Both the position numbers and the translations under genes were made by a program. The notes beneath the pieces are model-generated. The model searched no databases. It was given only the letters and a program-made list of their open reading frames with translations, and was not told where the DNA came from. DNA of 64,000 bases from Streptomyces glomeratus. Lineage in GTDB: Bacteria > Actinomycetota > Actinomycetes > Streptomycetales > Streptomycetaceae. The stretch lies in the NCBI RefSeq assembly GCF_021462825.1, contig NZ_JAKEEB010000011.1:124001-188000 (forward strand). Direction: 5' to 3'. Shown one piece after another: positions 8,682 through 17,257 of this stretch (position 1 is the first letter of the stretch; each line of letters opens with the position of its first letter).

Positions 8682-9680
8682 TCAGCCTCCTACGAGCGGA
8701 GAGCGGGTGGCGGGCGCCTCGGCCAGGCCGTTGAGGGGCTGGCCCGAGAGGTAGCGGTGCAGGTTGTCGGCGAAGAACGCCACCGCCTCGTCCATGTACG
8801 CGCGGCAGAACACCGAGCTTTTCGGGGTGAGTACGACCCGGGGGTGGAGCCGTAGCGGATGGCGTGCAGGCAGCGGTTTCGGATCGAACACGTCCAGGGC
8901 CGCGCCGCGCAGGTGGCCGGTGTCGAGGGAGGCCAGGAGGGCCGACTGGTCGACGGTTGCCGCGCGGCCGAGGTTGAGGAAGAGAGAGCGGTGCTTGCAC
9001 GCCGAGAAGAGGTCGGGGTCGAAGTAGCGGTGCGTGCCAGGGGTCGCGGGCAGCAGATTGACCACGACGTCGGCGATGGACACCGCCTGGTGCACCGCCG
9101 TCGTGTGCACCCACGTGATCCCGCCCTCGGAAGCCGCAGGTGGTGTCCGGCGTACTCCGATGACGTTCATGCCGAAGGCCCGGGCGGCCTGGGCGAGGTG
9201 GCGCCCGACGCTGCCGCAGCCGACGATGGTCATCGTCGCCCCCGCCAGGTCGAAGAACTCCTCGGCCAGGTCGTCCTTCCACCAGGCACGGTTCCGCTGG
9301 ACTCGCTGGCTGATGAACAGCCCGCGGGAGAAACCCAGGATCAGGCCCATGGCGTGCTCGGCCATGGGCCTGCCGTGGAAACCGTACGAGCGGGTCAGGG
9401 CTACCCCGACGGAGTGCGCCTCGGCGACGGGCAGATGGTCCGTGCCAGCGGCCGGGGAAGCGATCCACTTCAGATGTGGCGCGGCGAACAGCCACGAGGG
9501 CGCGAATCGCCATCCGAAGTAGACCTGTGCGTCTGCCAGCTGGTGCGGCACGGCCTCCTCGGTCGCCCTGCGGAACGCGATGTCGGGGAAGGAGGCGGAC
9601 AGCGCACGCTCGTGATCGGAGGACAGCCGCCAGAAGGAGTGCGGGGACTCCAGGCTGATCAGCACCACCGGCTGGTTCAT
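8682..9680 (-). CDS. D-isomer 2-hydroxyacid dehydrogenase homologue with altered active site, 332 aa
   Basis: The NAD-binding Rossmann motif is clear (VGCGSVGRHLAQAARAFG, about residues 150-167) and the domain order is that of D-2-hydroxyacid dehydrogenases. The catalytic Arg is present in LNLGRAATVDQSAL. However the Glu of the usual DVFxxEP motif is Lys here (DVFDPKPLP), and the catalytic His of the TPH motif is also Lys (VVLTPKSS). Such a protein may have lost the usual oxidoreductase chemistry or use another acid-base residue. The ATG at 9680 overlaps the stop of the glycosyltransferase gene by four bases. It could supply or reduce a keto-acid unit, or be a binding/regulatory relative. Confidence 0.8.
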   Translation of the reverse strand: MNQPVVLISLESPHSFWRLSSDHERALSASFPDIAFRRATEEAVPHQLADAQVYFGWRFAPSWLFAAPHLKWIASPAAGTDHLPVAEAHSVGVALTRSYGFHGRPMAEHAMGLILGFSRGLFISQRVQRNRAWWKDDLAEEFFDLAGATMTIVGCGSVGRHLAQAARAFGMNVIGVRRTPPAASEGGITWVHTTAVHQAVSIADVVVNLLPATPGTHRYFDPDLFSACKHRSLFLNLGRAATVDQSALLASLDTGHLRGAALDVFDPKPLPARHPLRLHPRVVLTPKSSVFCRAYMDEAVAFFADNLHRYLSGQPLNGLAEAPATRSPLVGG

Positions 9681-10987
9681 CGCGCTCGGCCCTCCGCGGT
9701 GGTTGACCGCGTCAGCGCCCAAGGGGCCATGCGGTCCATGACGAAGCCGACGCTGGCCTCGTAGTCGTGGCGGGAGCGCACCATGGCCGCCCCGGCGCTC
9801 CGGAGCCGATCGCGTTCTCGGGGCAGGACGGTCAGGGCCCGGTGCAGGGCTGAGGACAGCGACCTGGGGTCCTGCGGTGCGGCCGTGAAGCCGGTCTCGC
9901 CCTCGATGACGGTCTGAGCCAGGCCGCCGGCCGTGGTCGCGACCACCGGTCCCGCACCGGCTGCGAACGCCTCCAGAGGTATCCGGCCAAAGGGCTCCTC
10001 GCGAGAGGGAACGATGACCGCGCGCAGGGCGGGGCTGTGCAGCCAGGCACGGATCGCGGGGGTGAAGCGAGTGATCAGAGTCGCGTCCAGATCGTGCGCG
10101 CGGATGTCTGCCGCCAGGTCCTGCTGGTACGAGGAGAGGTGCTTGTGTTCCTCCGAGGTCACGGCAGCCAGCAGCAGGTGAGGAACGGGGACACCGCGTT
10201 CCTTCAGCAGACGCAACGCCTCCAGGAGGTCTTCGAAGCCTTTCGTCGGGACTGCGCGGCCCATGGCGAGAAGGAATCCGGCGCGGGCCTTGAAAGGCAG
10301 CGGCAGAGCCGTGGCCGGCCTGACCATCTCCTCACCGATCAGCCCGTTCGGGATGCTCACGATGCTTGACCGAGGGACGGCGTAGTTGACGACGAGGTGG
10401 CCCCGCATGTGGGAGGAGATGGCCCCGACGCGCGCACCTCGGAGTGTCGCCGCTCGCAGGGCGTCCCGCTCCCAGCGGACGCGGGAGACATCCTTGGGCC
10501 GCGTCAGCGCGGTCGTGGAGCGGGGCACGAGCAGCAGATCCGTGGTCGGCGACGTGTAGGGCGCGAGCCCGAGGAACGGGATGTCGAGGCCGACGAGGAG
10601 GCACCGGCTCGCTCGCGCGGCGATGCGTATGGCCGCCTCGCCCGCCAGGTCGCACAGCTGAACCGAGCCGCGGACCGAGTCCGGCGGCGCGTTGACCTTC
10701 GGGATCGTGATGACCTCGGCCGCGGCCTGCCGCAGCATCTGCCGCACCTCGTGGGCCCACCGCTGATTGTGCGCGCCTGCGGCCTCGGGCACGTGCGGGG
10801 TGATCACTGAGAGGCGGCCTGTCGGCAGGAGCCGGGCCAGTGCCGTGAGGAAGGCGCGGTTGCTGAAGCCGGTGCCCGACTCCGCGCCGTAGAAGCCCTC
10901 GTGGAGAGCGACGACGACCCTGGGTTGAGGAGCGGCCTCCGGCACAGCCGTGAGTGAGGGTGGGGAAGTCGCGCGGTCGATGCGCAC
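9677..10987 (-). CDS. GT4-type glycosyltransferase, 436 aa
   Basis: A retaining glycosyltransferase. The acceptor domain begins VVVALHEGFYGAESGTGFSN (about residue 25) and the donor domain holds ISIPNGLI, FLLAMGRAVPTKGFEDLLEA and the E-x7-E signature in PSREEPFGRIPLEAFAAG (about 335-355), followed by VVATTAGGLAQTV. It is complete for the family. The GTG at 10987 is chosen because a perfect AAGGAGG lies 9 bases upstream and the frame upstream of it is not protein-like. It is the first enzyme gene of the operon, 44 bp after the HATPase gene. Substrates are unknown; with the second glycosyltransferase it would build a di-glycosylated or glycan-like product. Confidence 0.85.
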   Translation of the reverse strand: MRIDRATSPPSLTAVPEAAPQPRVVVALHEGFYGAESGTGFSNRAFLTALARLLPTGRLSVITPHVPEAAGAHNQRWAHEVRQMLRQAAAEVITIPKVNAPPDSVRGSVQLCDLAGEAAIRIAARASRCLLVGLDIPFLGLAPYTSPTTDLLLVPRSTTALTRPKDVSRVRWERDALRAATLRGARVGAISSHMRGHLVVNYAVPRSSIVSIPNGLIGEEMVRPATALPLPFKARAGFLLAMGRAVPTKGFEDLLEALRLLKERGVPVPHLLLAAVTSEEHKHLSSYQQDLAADIRAHDLDATLITRFTPAIRAWLHSPALRAVIVPSREEPFGRIPLEAFAAGAGPVVATTAGGLAQTVIEGETGFTAAPQDPRSLSSALHRALTVLPRERDRLRSAGAAMVRSRHDYEASVGFVMDRMAPWALTRSTTAEGRAR

Positions 10988-10996
10988 TGTGTGGTG

Positions 10997-11003
10997 CCTC
11001 CTT
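10997..11003 (-). promoter_or_regulatory. strong ribosome binding site deciding the GTG start at 10987
   Basis: AAGGAGG on the minus strand, 9 bases before the GTG at 10987. It favours this start over upstream in-frame codons that would extend the protein into the next gene. Confidence 0.8.
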
Positions 11004-11031
11004 GGAGGACGGGTTTCTGCAGGCGTGGACG

Positions 11032-11616
11032 TCAGGCGCCGGCGGACGAGGAGCACGGCCTGTGTGTGAGTCGGCACCAGGCACGAGAGCCGCTGGTGCC
11101 AGTCGTCAGTGACCAGGCATCGGCCAAGGCATCGACGATGATCAGTCCCCGTCCTGATTCGGCCTGCTCGTCGGGCGCGGTAGGAGAAGCGGGTGCCGGG
11201 CGGGAACAGCCGCCGTCGGTGACGGTGATCTCGATCTCCAGGCCGCCGCTGGCCAGGCTCCTGCGGTCGACGCACAGGACCAACGGGGGACTGCCCGAGA
11301 CGAAGGCGTTCGTCGCGAGCTCCGACCCGATCAGGCGGGCGTCAGCAAGTACGTCCGTCTCAGTGCCACGCAGCGCCAGCGTCACGGCGCTCCGGGCGAC
11401 CTCGGCCGCTTCCGGTCCGTACGGCAGATCCGTGATCAGGGTGGTTGTGCCGTCGCTAGCGACGAGCCCGCGTCCGGGGGCGGAGGTTGGTCGTCCGGCG
11501 TCACGGTCCAGCACATCGCCCGGTCGGCCTGGGGAGGTGCTCGTGTGCTGTCTCAAGGCCCACCTCTTTCTCCGTCGGCTCGGAAGACGGGCGCCTCCGC
11601 CGGGATCCAAGAACAC
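11032..11616 (-). CDS. HATPase_c anti-sigma-factor-like ATP-binding protein, up to 194 aa
   Basis: Serine-kinase-like ATP-binding domain of the RsbW/SpoIIAB type abundant in Streptomyces. The N-box is ELATNAFVSG (usual ELVTNAV), the G1 box is VTDGGCSRP and the G2 box GRGLIIVDALADAW. Members bind sigma factors or anti-anti-sigma factors, though many Streptomyces paralogues are uncharacterised. The start is uncertain: the ORF opens at 11616 but the first 40 residues are Arg/Pro-rich and unlike the family, and a GTG at 11514 is equally possible. It precedes the biosynthetic operon on the same strand and is divergent from the NsdA-like regulator, so it may regulate either. Confidence 0.75.
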   Translation of the reverse strand: MFLDPGGGARLPSRRRKRWALRQHTSTSPGRPGDVLDRDAGRPTSAPGRGLVASDGTTTLITDLPYGPEAAEVARSAVTLALRGTETDVLADARLIGSELATNAFVSGSPPLVLCVDRRSLASGGLEIEITVTDGGCSRPAPASPTAPDEQAESGRGLIIVDALADAWSLTTGTSGSRAWCRLTHRPCSSSAGA

Positions 11617-11708
11617 AGGAGGGGGACGGTCAGGCAGGACCCGAGCAGTGGGTCAACTCGGTCAACTTCCATGCGGCGGTGGTGAATCGTCCGTCCAGGG
11701 GCGTCACC

Positions 11709-13205
11709 ATGGGGCTCGCGAAGTGGTGGACGAACCACTGGAGCGAAGGGTGGTCGCACGTGGCACCGCAGACAGGCGAGCCCAACGTCGTACTGGCGGG
11801 GTGCCTCGACGAACTCGGGTGGAGCCCGAAGGCGCTCGCTCGCAAGCTCAACCGGGTCTTCGGCGCGGGGACGGTGGCCGAGTCGGCGCCGTACCACTGG
11901 CGGGACGCCGGCTCGCTGCCGCGCTCGCCGTTGCCGATGATGGCCGCCTACGTGCTCTCCCAGGAGCTGGGTAGGAATGTCTCGGTGGCCGAACTGTGGC
12001 AGGGCCGTGTGGGCGACTCGTCAGCCCTGGTCCCCGCAGACACGGATCTCGCGCGGCCTTGGACCGCGCAGGGCATGGAGGCGATCGTGGAGGACTGGGT
12101 GATGGGAGGGCTTGTCGACCGTCGCCGGTTCCTCGCGATCTCGGGCGCGGGACTCCTCGCGATCGTCGCCCAGTACCTCGACGGCACCGCGGGACGCGGT
12201 CAGTACACGCCTCGAATGACGTCGTCGTCCGGCACCGATCCGCTCGTGGACCAAGTGGAGCAGCATCTCCCCATGCTCCAGTTGCTCGATGACGAGCACG
12301 GAGGGGCACGTCATCTGCCTTACGTGGGAGCCCAGTTCCGGGCTGTCGGGCTGCTGATTCGCGAAGGCGGCCATCCTCCGGCTGTCGCAAGCCGTCTGAT
12401 CCGCGCGCTCGCGGAGATCGGTCAGCTGGCCGGCTGGATGGCCTTCGACGCGGCCGACCACGGACTGGCGCAGCGCTACTTCGTCACGGCGCTTCGGGCC
12501 GCCCATCAGGTCAATGATCTTCCCCTGTGTGCCCACATCCTGGGCGACCTGTCCTTCCAAGCGGCGAGTCGAGGACACCCCGCAGACGCCATCGCCCTCG
12601 GTGAGGCCGCCCGCCGTGCGAGCGACGCCGCCCCGCTGGCCGTCCGGGCGTCCGTCCTGTCCCGGCTCGCCTACGCGTACGCCGTCGCCGGCCGTGACAA
12701 CGACTTCGCCCACACTCGTGGCGCTGCCCGCGAACTGATCGCAAACCGGGACGGCCGCCAAGAAGAGCCCCGCTGGATGTACTTCCTCACCGACAACCAC
12801 CTGGACTGCCAGGCTGGTTACGGCCTCATCCAGATGGGTCGTGCACAGCAGAAGGCGGAGAGCGGAAAGAAGAGCCGTCGCTTCCTCGCCCAGGGGACCG
12901 AGATGCTCAGGTCCGGGGCGTACGACGTCCCGCGCGGCGACCCAAGCCAGCGCCGAGCCATGTTCGAGGGAGCCTGGCTGGCCCTGGGACACAGCGCGCA
13001 CGGAGACCTGGAGGCAGCCTGCGAGATCGGCCAGATCGCCGCCGACCGCCTCGATGTCGTCCGCTCGCCTCGCAGCGCGGAGCTGCTCCACCAACTTGCC
13101 GCCGACCTCCGTCGCCGACAGCGCAACCCTCACGTGCGCGGCTTCCTGCCAGCCCTGGAGAACGTCCTCGCCCAACACGCCCCATCGACGCAACCCGGCC
13201 GTTAG
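11709..13205 (+). CDS. NsdA-like TPR transcriptional regulator, 498 aa
   Basis: Cytoplasmic regulator of the Streptomyces NsdA-like type. The N-terminal region (residues 28-100, VLAGCLDELGWSPKALARKL through VSVAELW) resembles a helix-turn-helix/XRE-like domain. An unusual RRRFLAISGAGLLAIVAQ stretch at about 138-155 looks like a twin-arginine motif but lies far from the N-terminus, as in other members. The rest is alpha-helical and TPR-like. NsdA of S. coelicolor is a negative regulator of antibiotic production and sporulation; assignment here is by architecture. The ATG at 11709 follows a GGGGCGTCACC leader. The gene starts 92 bp from the divergent HATPase gene and is 10 bp upstream of the FAD oxidoreductase gene, probably co-transcribed with it. 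Confidence 0.7.
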   Translation: MGLAKWWTNHWSEGWSHVAPQTGEPNVVLAGCLDELGWSPKALARKLNRVFGAGTVAESAPYHWRDAGSLPRSPLPMMAAYVLSQELGRNVSVAELWQGRVGDSSALVPADTDLARPWTAQGMEAIVEDWVMGGLVDRRRFLAISGAGLLAIVAQYLDGTAGRGQYTPRMTSSSGTDPLVDQVEQHLPMLQLLDDEHGGARHLPYVGAQFRAVGLLIREGGHPPAVASRLIRALAEIGQLAGWMAFDAADHGLAQRYFVTALRAAHQVNDLPLCAHILGDLSFQAASRGHPADAIALGEAARRASDAAPLAVRASVLSRLAYAYAVAGRDNDFAHTRGAARELIANRDGRQEEPRWMYFLTDNHLDCQAGYGLIQMGRAQQKAESGKKSRRFLAQGTEMLRSGAYDVPRGDPSQRRAMFEGAWLALGHSAHGDLEAACEIGQIAADRLDVVRSPRSAELLHQLAADLRRRQRNPHVRGFLPALENVLAQHAPSTQPGR

Positions 13206-13215
13206 GGTCAGGTTC

Positions 13216-14169
13216 ATGACCGCAGGGGAGCGCGTTGTCGTTGTCGGGGCTGGGGTGGCTGGACTCACCACGGCCGTCGTTCTCGCCGAGGCCGGGGCTT
13301 CGGTGCACGTGATCACCGAGCAGGTGCCGGGGGTCACTTCGCTGGCGGCCGGGGCGATGTGGGGGCCTTACCTGGTCGAGCCGAAGGACAAGGTCGACCA
13401 GTGGGGACAACGGTCCTTGGAAATCTTCCGGGAGCTGGCCCAGGACCCGGCGACGGGCGTCCGGCTCACCAGTGGCATCGAGGCATCCCGCACGGCCGAA
13501 GCCGCGCCAGACTGGGCCACCACTTTGCCGGGTTTCCGGCCGTGCGAGCGGGCCGAACTTCCGGCCGGGTTCACGGCGGGCTATCGGTTCACCGTGCCAC
13601 TGATCGACATGCCCACATACCTTGACTACCTCCTGCGCCGGCTCCGCGATGCCGGAGGTGTGTTCGAGCGGCGACGGCTGGCCTCGTTCACGGACGCCGG
13701 TCAGGCTTCCGTGATCGTCAACTGTTCGGGCCTCGGTGCGCGCGACCTTGTGCCGGATCCTGACCTCCGGCCCATCCGCGGCCAGCACGTCGTCGTCACC
13801 AACCCCGGGCTGACCGAGTTCTTCTCCGAGGACACCGGCCTCTCCCCGGACCTCCTGTGCTTCTATCCCCACGGCGACACCGTCGTCCTGGGGGGCACAG
13901 CGATCGACGGCGAAGGCGATCTGGCCTCCGACGACAAGGCTGCGGTCGGTATCCTCGCCCGCTGTGCCGAGGTCGAGCCCCGCCTCGCCCGGGCCCGTGT
14001 CCTGGAGCACCGGATCGGCGCTCGACCGACCCGCGCCACGGTCCGTGTGGAGGAAGAGGTGGGGGAGGACGGCACCGTGGTCGTGCACAACTACGGGCAC
14101 GGAGGTGCTGGCGTCACGCTGTCGTGGGGGTGCGCCGAGGAGGCTCGGGCGTTGCTCTCTGTTAAGTGA
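13216..14169 (+). CDS. D-amino-acid-oxidase-type FAD oxidoreductase, 317 aa
   Basis: FAD-dependent oxidase of the DAO family. The dinucleotide-binding VVVVGAGVAGLTTAVVLAEA sits at residues 8-27, and the C-terminal family signature HNYGHGGAGVTLSWGCA is at about 290-306. Known members oxidise D-amino acids or glycine to imino acids with production of hydrogen peroxide. Length is normal. The ATG at 13216 lies 10 bp after the regulator gene. A closely related copy occurs at 17462-18411 but is frameshifted, so this one is the intact member of a duplication. Substrate cannot be told from sequence. Confidence 0.9.
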   Translation: MTAGERVVVVGAGVAGLTTAVVLAEAGASVHVITEQVPGVTSLAAGAMWGPYLVEPKDKVDQWGQRSLEIFRELAQDPATGVRLTSGIEASRTAEAAPDWATTLPGFRPCERAELPAGFTAGYRFTVPLIDMPTYLDYLLRRLRDAGGVFERRRLASFTDAGQASVIVNCSGLGARDLVPDPDLRPIRGQHVVVTNPGLTEFFSEDTGLSPDLLCFYPHGDTVVLGGTAIDGEGDLASDDKAAVGILARCAEVEPRLARARVLEHRIGARPTRATVRVEEEVGEDGTVVVHNYGHGGAGVTLSWGCAEEARALLSVK

Positions 14170-14217
14170 TCTGCACGTGGAAGAACAGACGTTGCGACGT
14201 CCGCAGCGCGGGACCGC

Positions 14218-14920
14218 TCAGGGCGCCCCGACACGCTTGTAGCCGAACCACAACCGGCCACCGGTCTGCCCGAGCACCTCGTCCGCGACGGCCACGAGGG
14301 TCTCGACTCTCCCGTCCAGTACCTCCTGTACGCCGTGGTGGAGGCGTGCGCTGAGCCCTGGCGCGGTCGTCTCAAGAAGGCGTGCCAGCCACTTCCCACC
14401 GCCACCCCACGACCCGCCTACGGCCAGTGCCAGCTCACCGGTGCGTCGGACCAGCTCGGTCGCGATGAACAGACGCTCGCTCTGGTCGTCACTTCCCGCG
14501 AGGTCGTCCAGAAGGTCGATGATCGCGTAGCGGCGATCATCGATCTCTTCCGACGACAACGGTGGTGGTCCGGCGGCGGTCAGCTTCCGGGCCTGTGCGG
14601 CGAGGCGGGCTCCGAGTCCGTCGGTGTCGAAGAGCAGCAGCCCGTCGGCACACATCCACAGCAGCGGTGACCGGCGCTTGCGCAGCTACCGTTCGACATA
14701 TGCGTGCCACGTTGCCTCGGTGTGCACGAGCATCTCCACCGGCCAGCCGGCGTACTGGAGGCTCGCCCGGTACGGAGCTGGGGCCCCGTGGAGCAGCACC
14801 ACGATGTCGAGGTCCGACGTCGCCGTGCGGCGACCCGTCACGACGCTGCCGCCCAGGAACGCGGCGCGGGTCGGGGTGCTGTTCATCTACGACGGCGCGT
14901 GCGGCCTCGATCGCATCCAT
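14218..14920 (-). pseudogene. nucleotidyltransferase-domain gene inactivated by a frameshift and an amber stop
   Basis: Reading on the minus strand, an N-terminal start MDAIEAARAVVDEQHPD (ATG at 14920) is out of frame with the next segment RAAFLGGSVVTGRRTATSDLD; a one-base loss near 14875 explains it. The second segment carries the Pol-beta nucleotidyltransferase motif GGSVVTGRRTATSDLDIVV. It ends at YVER followed by TAG (14688-14686), after which the same frame continues LRKRRSPLLWMCADGLLLFD and runs to 14218. With both lesions repaired this would be one protein of about 233 residues. Two independent lesions argue for a real pseudogene rather than a sequencing error. Neighbours are also decayed. 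Confidence 0.8.
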
Positions 14921-15144
14921 GCGGCAACGATCAGCACTGGCCCCACCCCGCGCACGCCCTTTCTCGATTCGGCCGCGATGTCTCGCTGTAGGGTCTCGTG
15001 GCTCCATGGCCCGCAGCGGCATTGTGACCGGCGACTTCATCCAAGTCTCGCGCTGTGACCGCCCAGCCAGTCTCACGGACGTGTCCGAATCCGCGGACCG
15101 GCGCCCGGCCTGAGCGATGACGATCTCCTCGTGCCTGGGCAGGC

Positions 15145-15923
15145 TCAAGTGCTCTCGTCGAGATGAGAGCGGGCCGCTTGAACGAAGTCTGTGCGCACTT
15201 CATGGAACCGGAGCCACCGCCCGTGCGGGAGGCGATCCAGAGCCTCGCTCAGCGACAGCTGCTGACTGTAGGTGAAGAGGAGGGCTCCGGCATCAGAGGC
15301 AGACAGGAGGCCCAAGGTAATGATCTGGAGGCCGATCTGCTGGCCGTACTCCGTGCGGCCGGGATCGTTGGAGTCAATTGCCTGCAGCTCGCGTAGGGAA
15401 CTGAGAATCGCCGTGATCGGCCGATCCTGGTCAGAGGAAACTTCCCGCTGCTCACGCTCCCCGGCTTCTCGGAGCACTCTCATTGATCGCGCGGCAGTGA
15501 GTGCCTGTTCCAGCTCGAAGATCGTGTTGACTATGGAGTCCTGTAGGGCGTAGCCCTTTGAGGCGATTTGTTCCGGCCCTTCGAGTTCGATCTTGCGATA
15601 AGCGTCTGTCGCGCGGAGCGAGAACGAGTCTCTTCGAGGGCCAACTCGGCCTCCGGCAGATCCTCATCGGCGAGATGCTCTGCCACAACTCCGGCAGAAA
15701 GTCTGAACTCATCCACGGCGCCTAGATATTCGACCCAGACGTCGCGCCTTACGGTCCGACGCCACTGTGCGTTCTGGTCTCGGCCTTGTGCCCTGACTGC
15801 TTCGATGGCTGCGTTGGCCTGCTCTTGCATACTGCGTGCCTGCCAGCGGGCTCCAAACAGGCCAAGCGCCACACCTGCCACCGCGATCAGCGCCGCGAGT
15901 ACGGCAGCTACCCCCTGATCCAT
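15145..15923 (-). pseudogene. membrane-anchored hypothetical protein gene with a frameshift
   Basis: The first part (ATG at 15923) encodes one N-terminal transmembrane helix (VAAVLAALIAVAGVALGLFG) followed by a charged region, and stops after a nonsense tail. From about 15625 downstream a second frame takes over with ATDAYRKIELEGPEQIASKG and EQALTAARSMRVLREAGERE, which reads to the stop at 15145. The joined product would be about 259 residues, a single-pass protein with a cytoplasmic helical domain. The frameshift lies between about 15605 and 15640. No family recognised. An alternative is two short genes, but the downstream frame has protein-like sequence well before its first ATG. Confidence 0.65.
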
Positions 15924-16063
15924 CCCAGCATCGTTTCATTCCGAGGATCAGGCAGAAGGGTGGGCCGGTCAGTCTCAGATCCGTGGCCCACCGGCTGCTG
16001 AGTGGCCATGAGCTATGAGATTTGGCCACGCAATCTGAGATCCCACACTCGCCCCATGCGTCT

Positions 16064-16085
16064 CAGTTCGCCGGGGGCAGACAGC
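16064..16085 (+). repeat. 22 bp direct repeat, copy 2
   Basis: Exact copy of 492-513 in the same orientation, in a stretch with no intact gene between the frameshifted membrane-protein gene and the reductase-like fragment. Confidence 0.75.
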
Positions 16086-16142
16086 AAAGATCCACGAATA
16101 GCTGGTCAGCGCAGGAATCTGGGTTGTGGCGAGGTCTGGGGG

Positions 16143-16412
16143 ATGAGCCCCTTTGGGGGCAGCACCAGTGCCTCGGTGTGGGACAGGTTGGACCCACGCC
16201 GTTTCCTCCAGGACAGCGGTCGGCTCTCCCGCGTCCAGGCAGCGTTCCGAGCCGCCTACCGCCTCCGGCGGGTCGGCTCCATCGCCGTGGGCACCGACGA
16301 GCCGACCCGCCTGGGGGAACTCGTCGGAGCCCTGGCAGGCCAGGTGGAGGAGCGGACCGTCCAGGAGTACCGGAAGCTCCTCCGCGACCGCTCACGTAAT
16401 CAGTCCGCCTGA
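16143..16412 (+). pseudogene. possible C-terminal fragment of an aldo/keto-reductase-like protein
   Basis: About 90 residues with coding bias, containing SVWDRLDPRRFLQDSGRLSR, YRLRRVGSIAVGTDEPTRLG and VEERTVQEYRKLLRDR. The 'SIAVGTDEPTRLGELVGAL' part resembles the end of aldo/keto reductases, where the last barrel strand contacts the cofactor. No N-terminal catalytic domain is present upstream, so it is a remnant if the match is right. It overlaps the end of the convergent phosphotransferase gene by 13 bases. The family call is tentative. Confidence 0.35.
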
Positions 16413-17257
16413 AGCTCCTCGATGACCTGCTCGGCCATGCGCTGTGCAGGCTCCAACCGAGGATCCTGAGGGTGGGCGTACGGCCCGAGGATCTTCGAGC
16501 AGACGAACAGCGTCATCAGCTTGCCGTCCCGGCTCTCGAAGTCCCGCCGACGCTCCTGCCGTACACGATCGGCCAGAGACGGGACGGCAAGCGAGCTCCC
16601 CCACAGTGAGGCCGAGTCCAGTCCCCGCGGGGCGTTCCCCCAGTCCTCCCAGTCGAAGAGACTGAACACCGGGGCCGTGACGTTGGCCCAGTTCAGGTCG
16701 GCGTGGGCGGGCACCCAGCGCTGGACGGTTGTATCGAAATCGCCGGGAAAGAGGGCTCGGATGGCCTCGGTGACCGACGCCTGGGTGATGGTCTCGGTGT
16801 CGGGGGTGGCGACCCGCTTGGTCGTGTGAGCCGCCAGCGCGTCCAGCGAGGCGTTCAACCGTTTCCACCACTCGTCGGGAAGTTCTGGTGCTTCACTCAA
16901 GATGGAATTCCCGACCGGAGTTCCGGGCAGGAGGTCCGTCTCATCGGCCCGCCACATCACTGGCTCGTCTGTGTCCCGCCAGACCATGCATCCGTGCCAT
17001 GCGGGCTGGATGACGGCCTTCAGACGAGCGGCGGACTCGGTACCGTTCCATCCCTGGTCGGTGATCTTGCTGAGCCTGCGACGCTCGATGCGGACCCAGG
17101 TATCGCGGCTTGTTCGGGCTCCTACCGACCGGCGCTTGCGCACCACCGTTTCCTGGAGGAAACGCACCTGAAGAGACCGAGCAACGCGGTCGAGTGCCTC
17201 ATCGACCGGCTGCATTCGTAGATCAACAGCCCGAGCCGTGGAGACCGAGAGTGTCAT
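16400..17257 (-). CDS. aminoglycoside-phosphotransferase-like (APH family) protein, 285 aa
   Basis: Protein-kinase-fold phosphotransferase of the APH family. The catalytic loop reads PAHADLNWANV (about residues 183-193, with Asp as base and Asn as metal ligand) and the second metal motif is FSLFDWEDWG (about 200). The N-lobe is less conserved (RRSVGARTSRDTWVRIERRR). The ATG at 17257 is chosen over an upstream in-frame start because MTLSVSTARAVDLR begins the coding-like sequence. Family members phosphorylate aminoglycosides, homoserine, choline and other hydroxyl substrates; the substrate here is unknown. It lies between pseudogenes, so it may be a stand-alone gene in a decaying block. Confidence 0.8.
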   Translation of the reverse strand: MTLSVSTARAVDLRMQPVDEALDRVARSLQVRFLQETVVRKRRSVGARTSRDTWVRIERRRLSKITDQGWNGTESAARLKAVIQPAWHGCMVWRDTDEPVMWRADETDLLPGTPVGNSILSEAPELPDEWWKRLNASLDALAAHTTKRVATPDTETITQASVTEAIRALFPGDFDTTVQRWVPAHADLNWANVTAPVFSLFDWEDWGNAPRGLDSASLWGSSLAVPSLADRVRQERRRDFESRDGKLMTLFVCSKILGPYAHPQDPRLEPAQRMAEQVIEELQAD

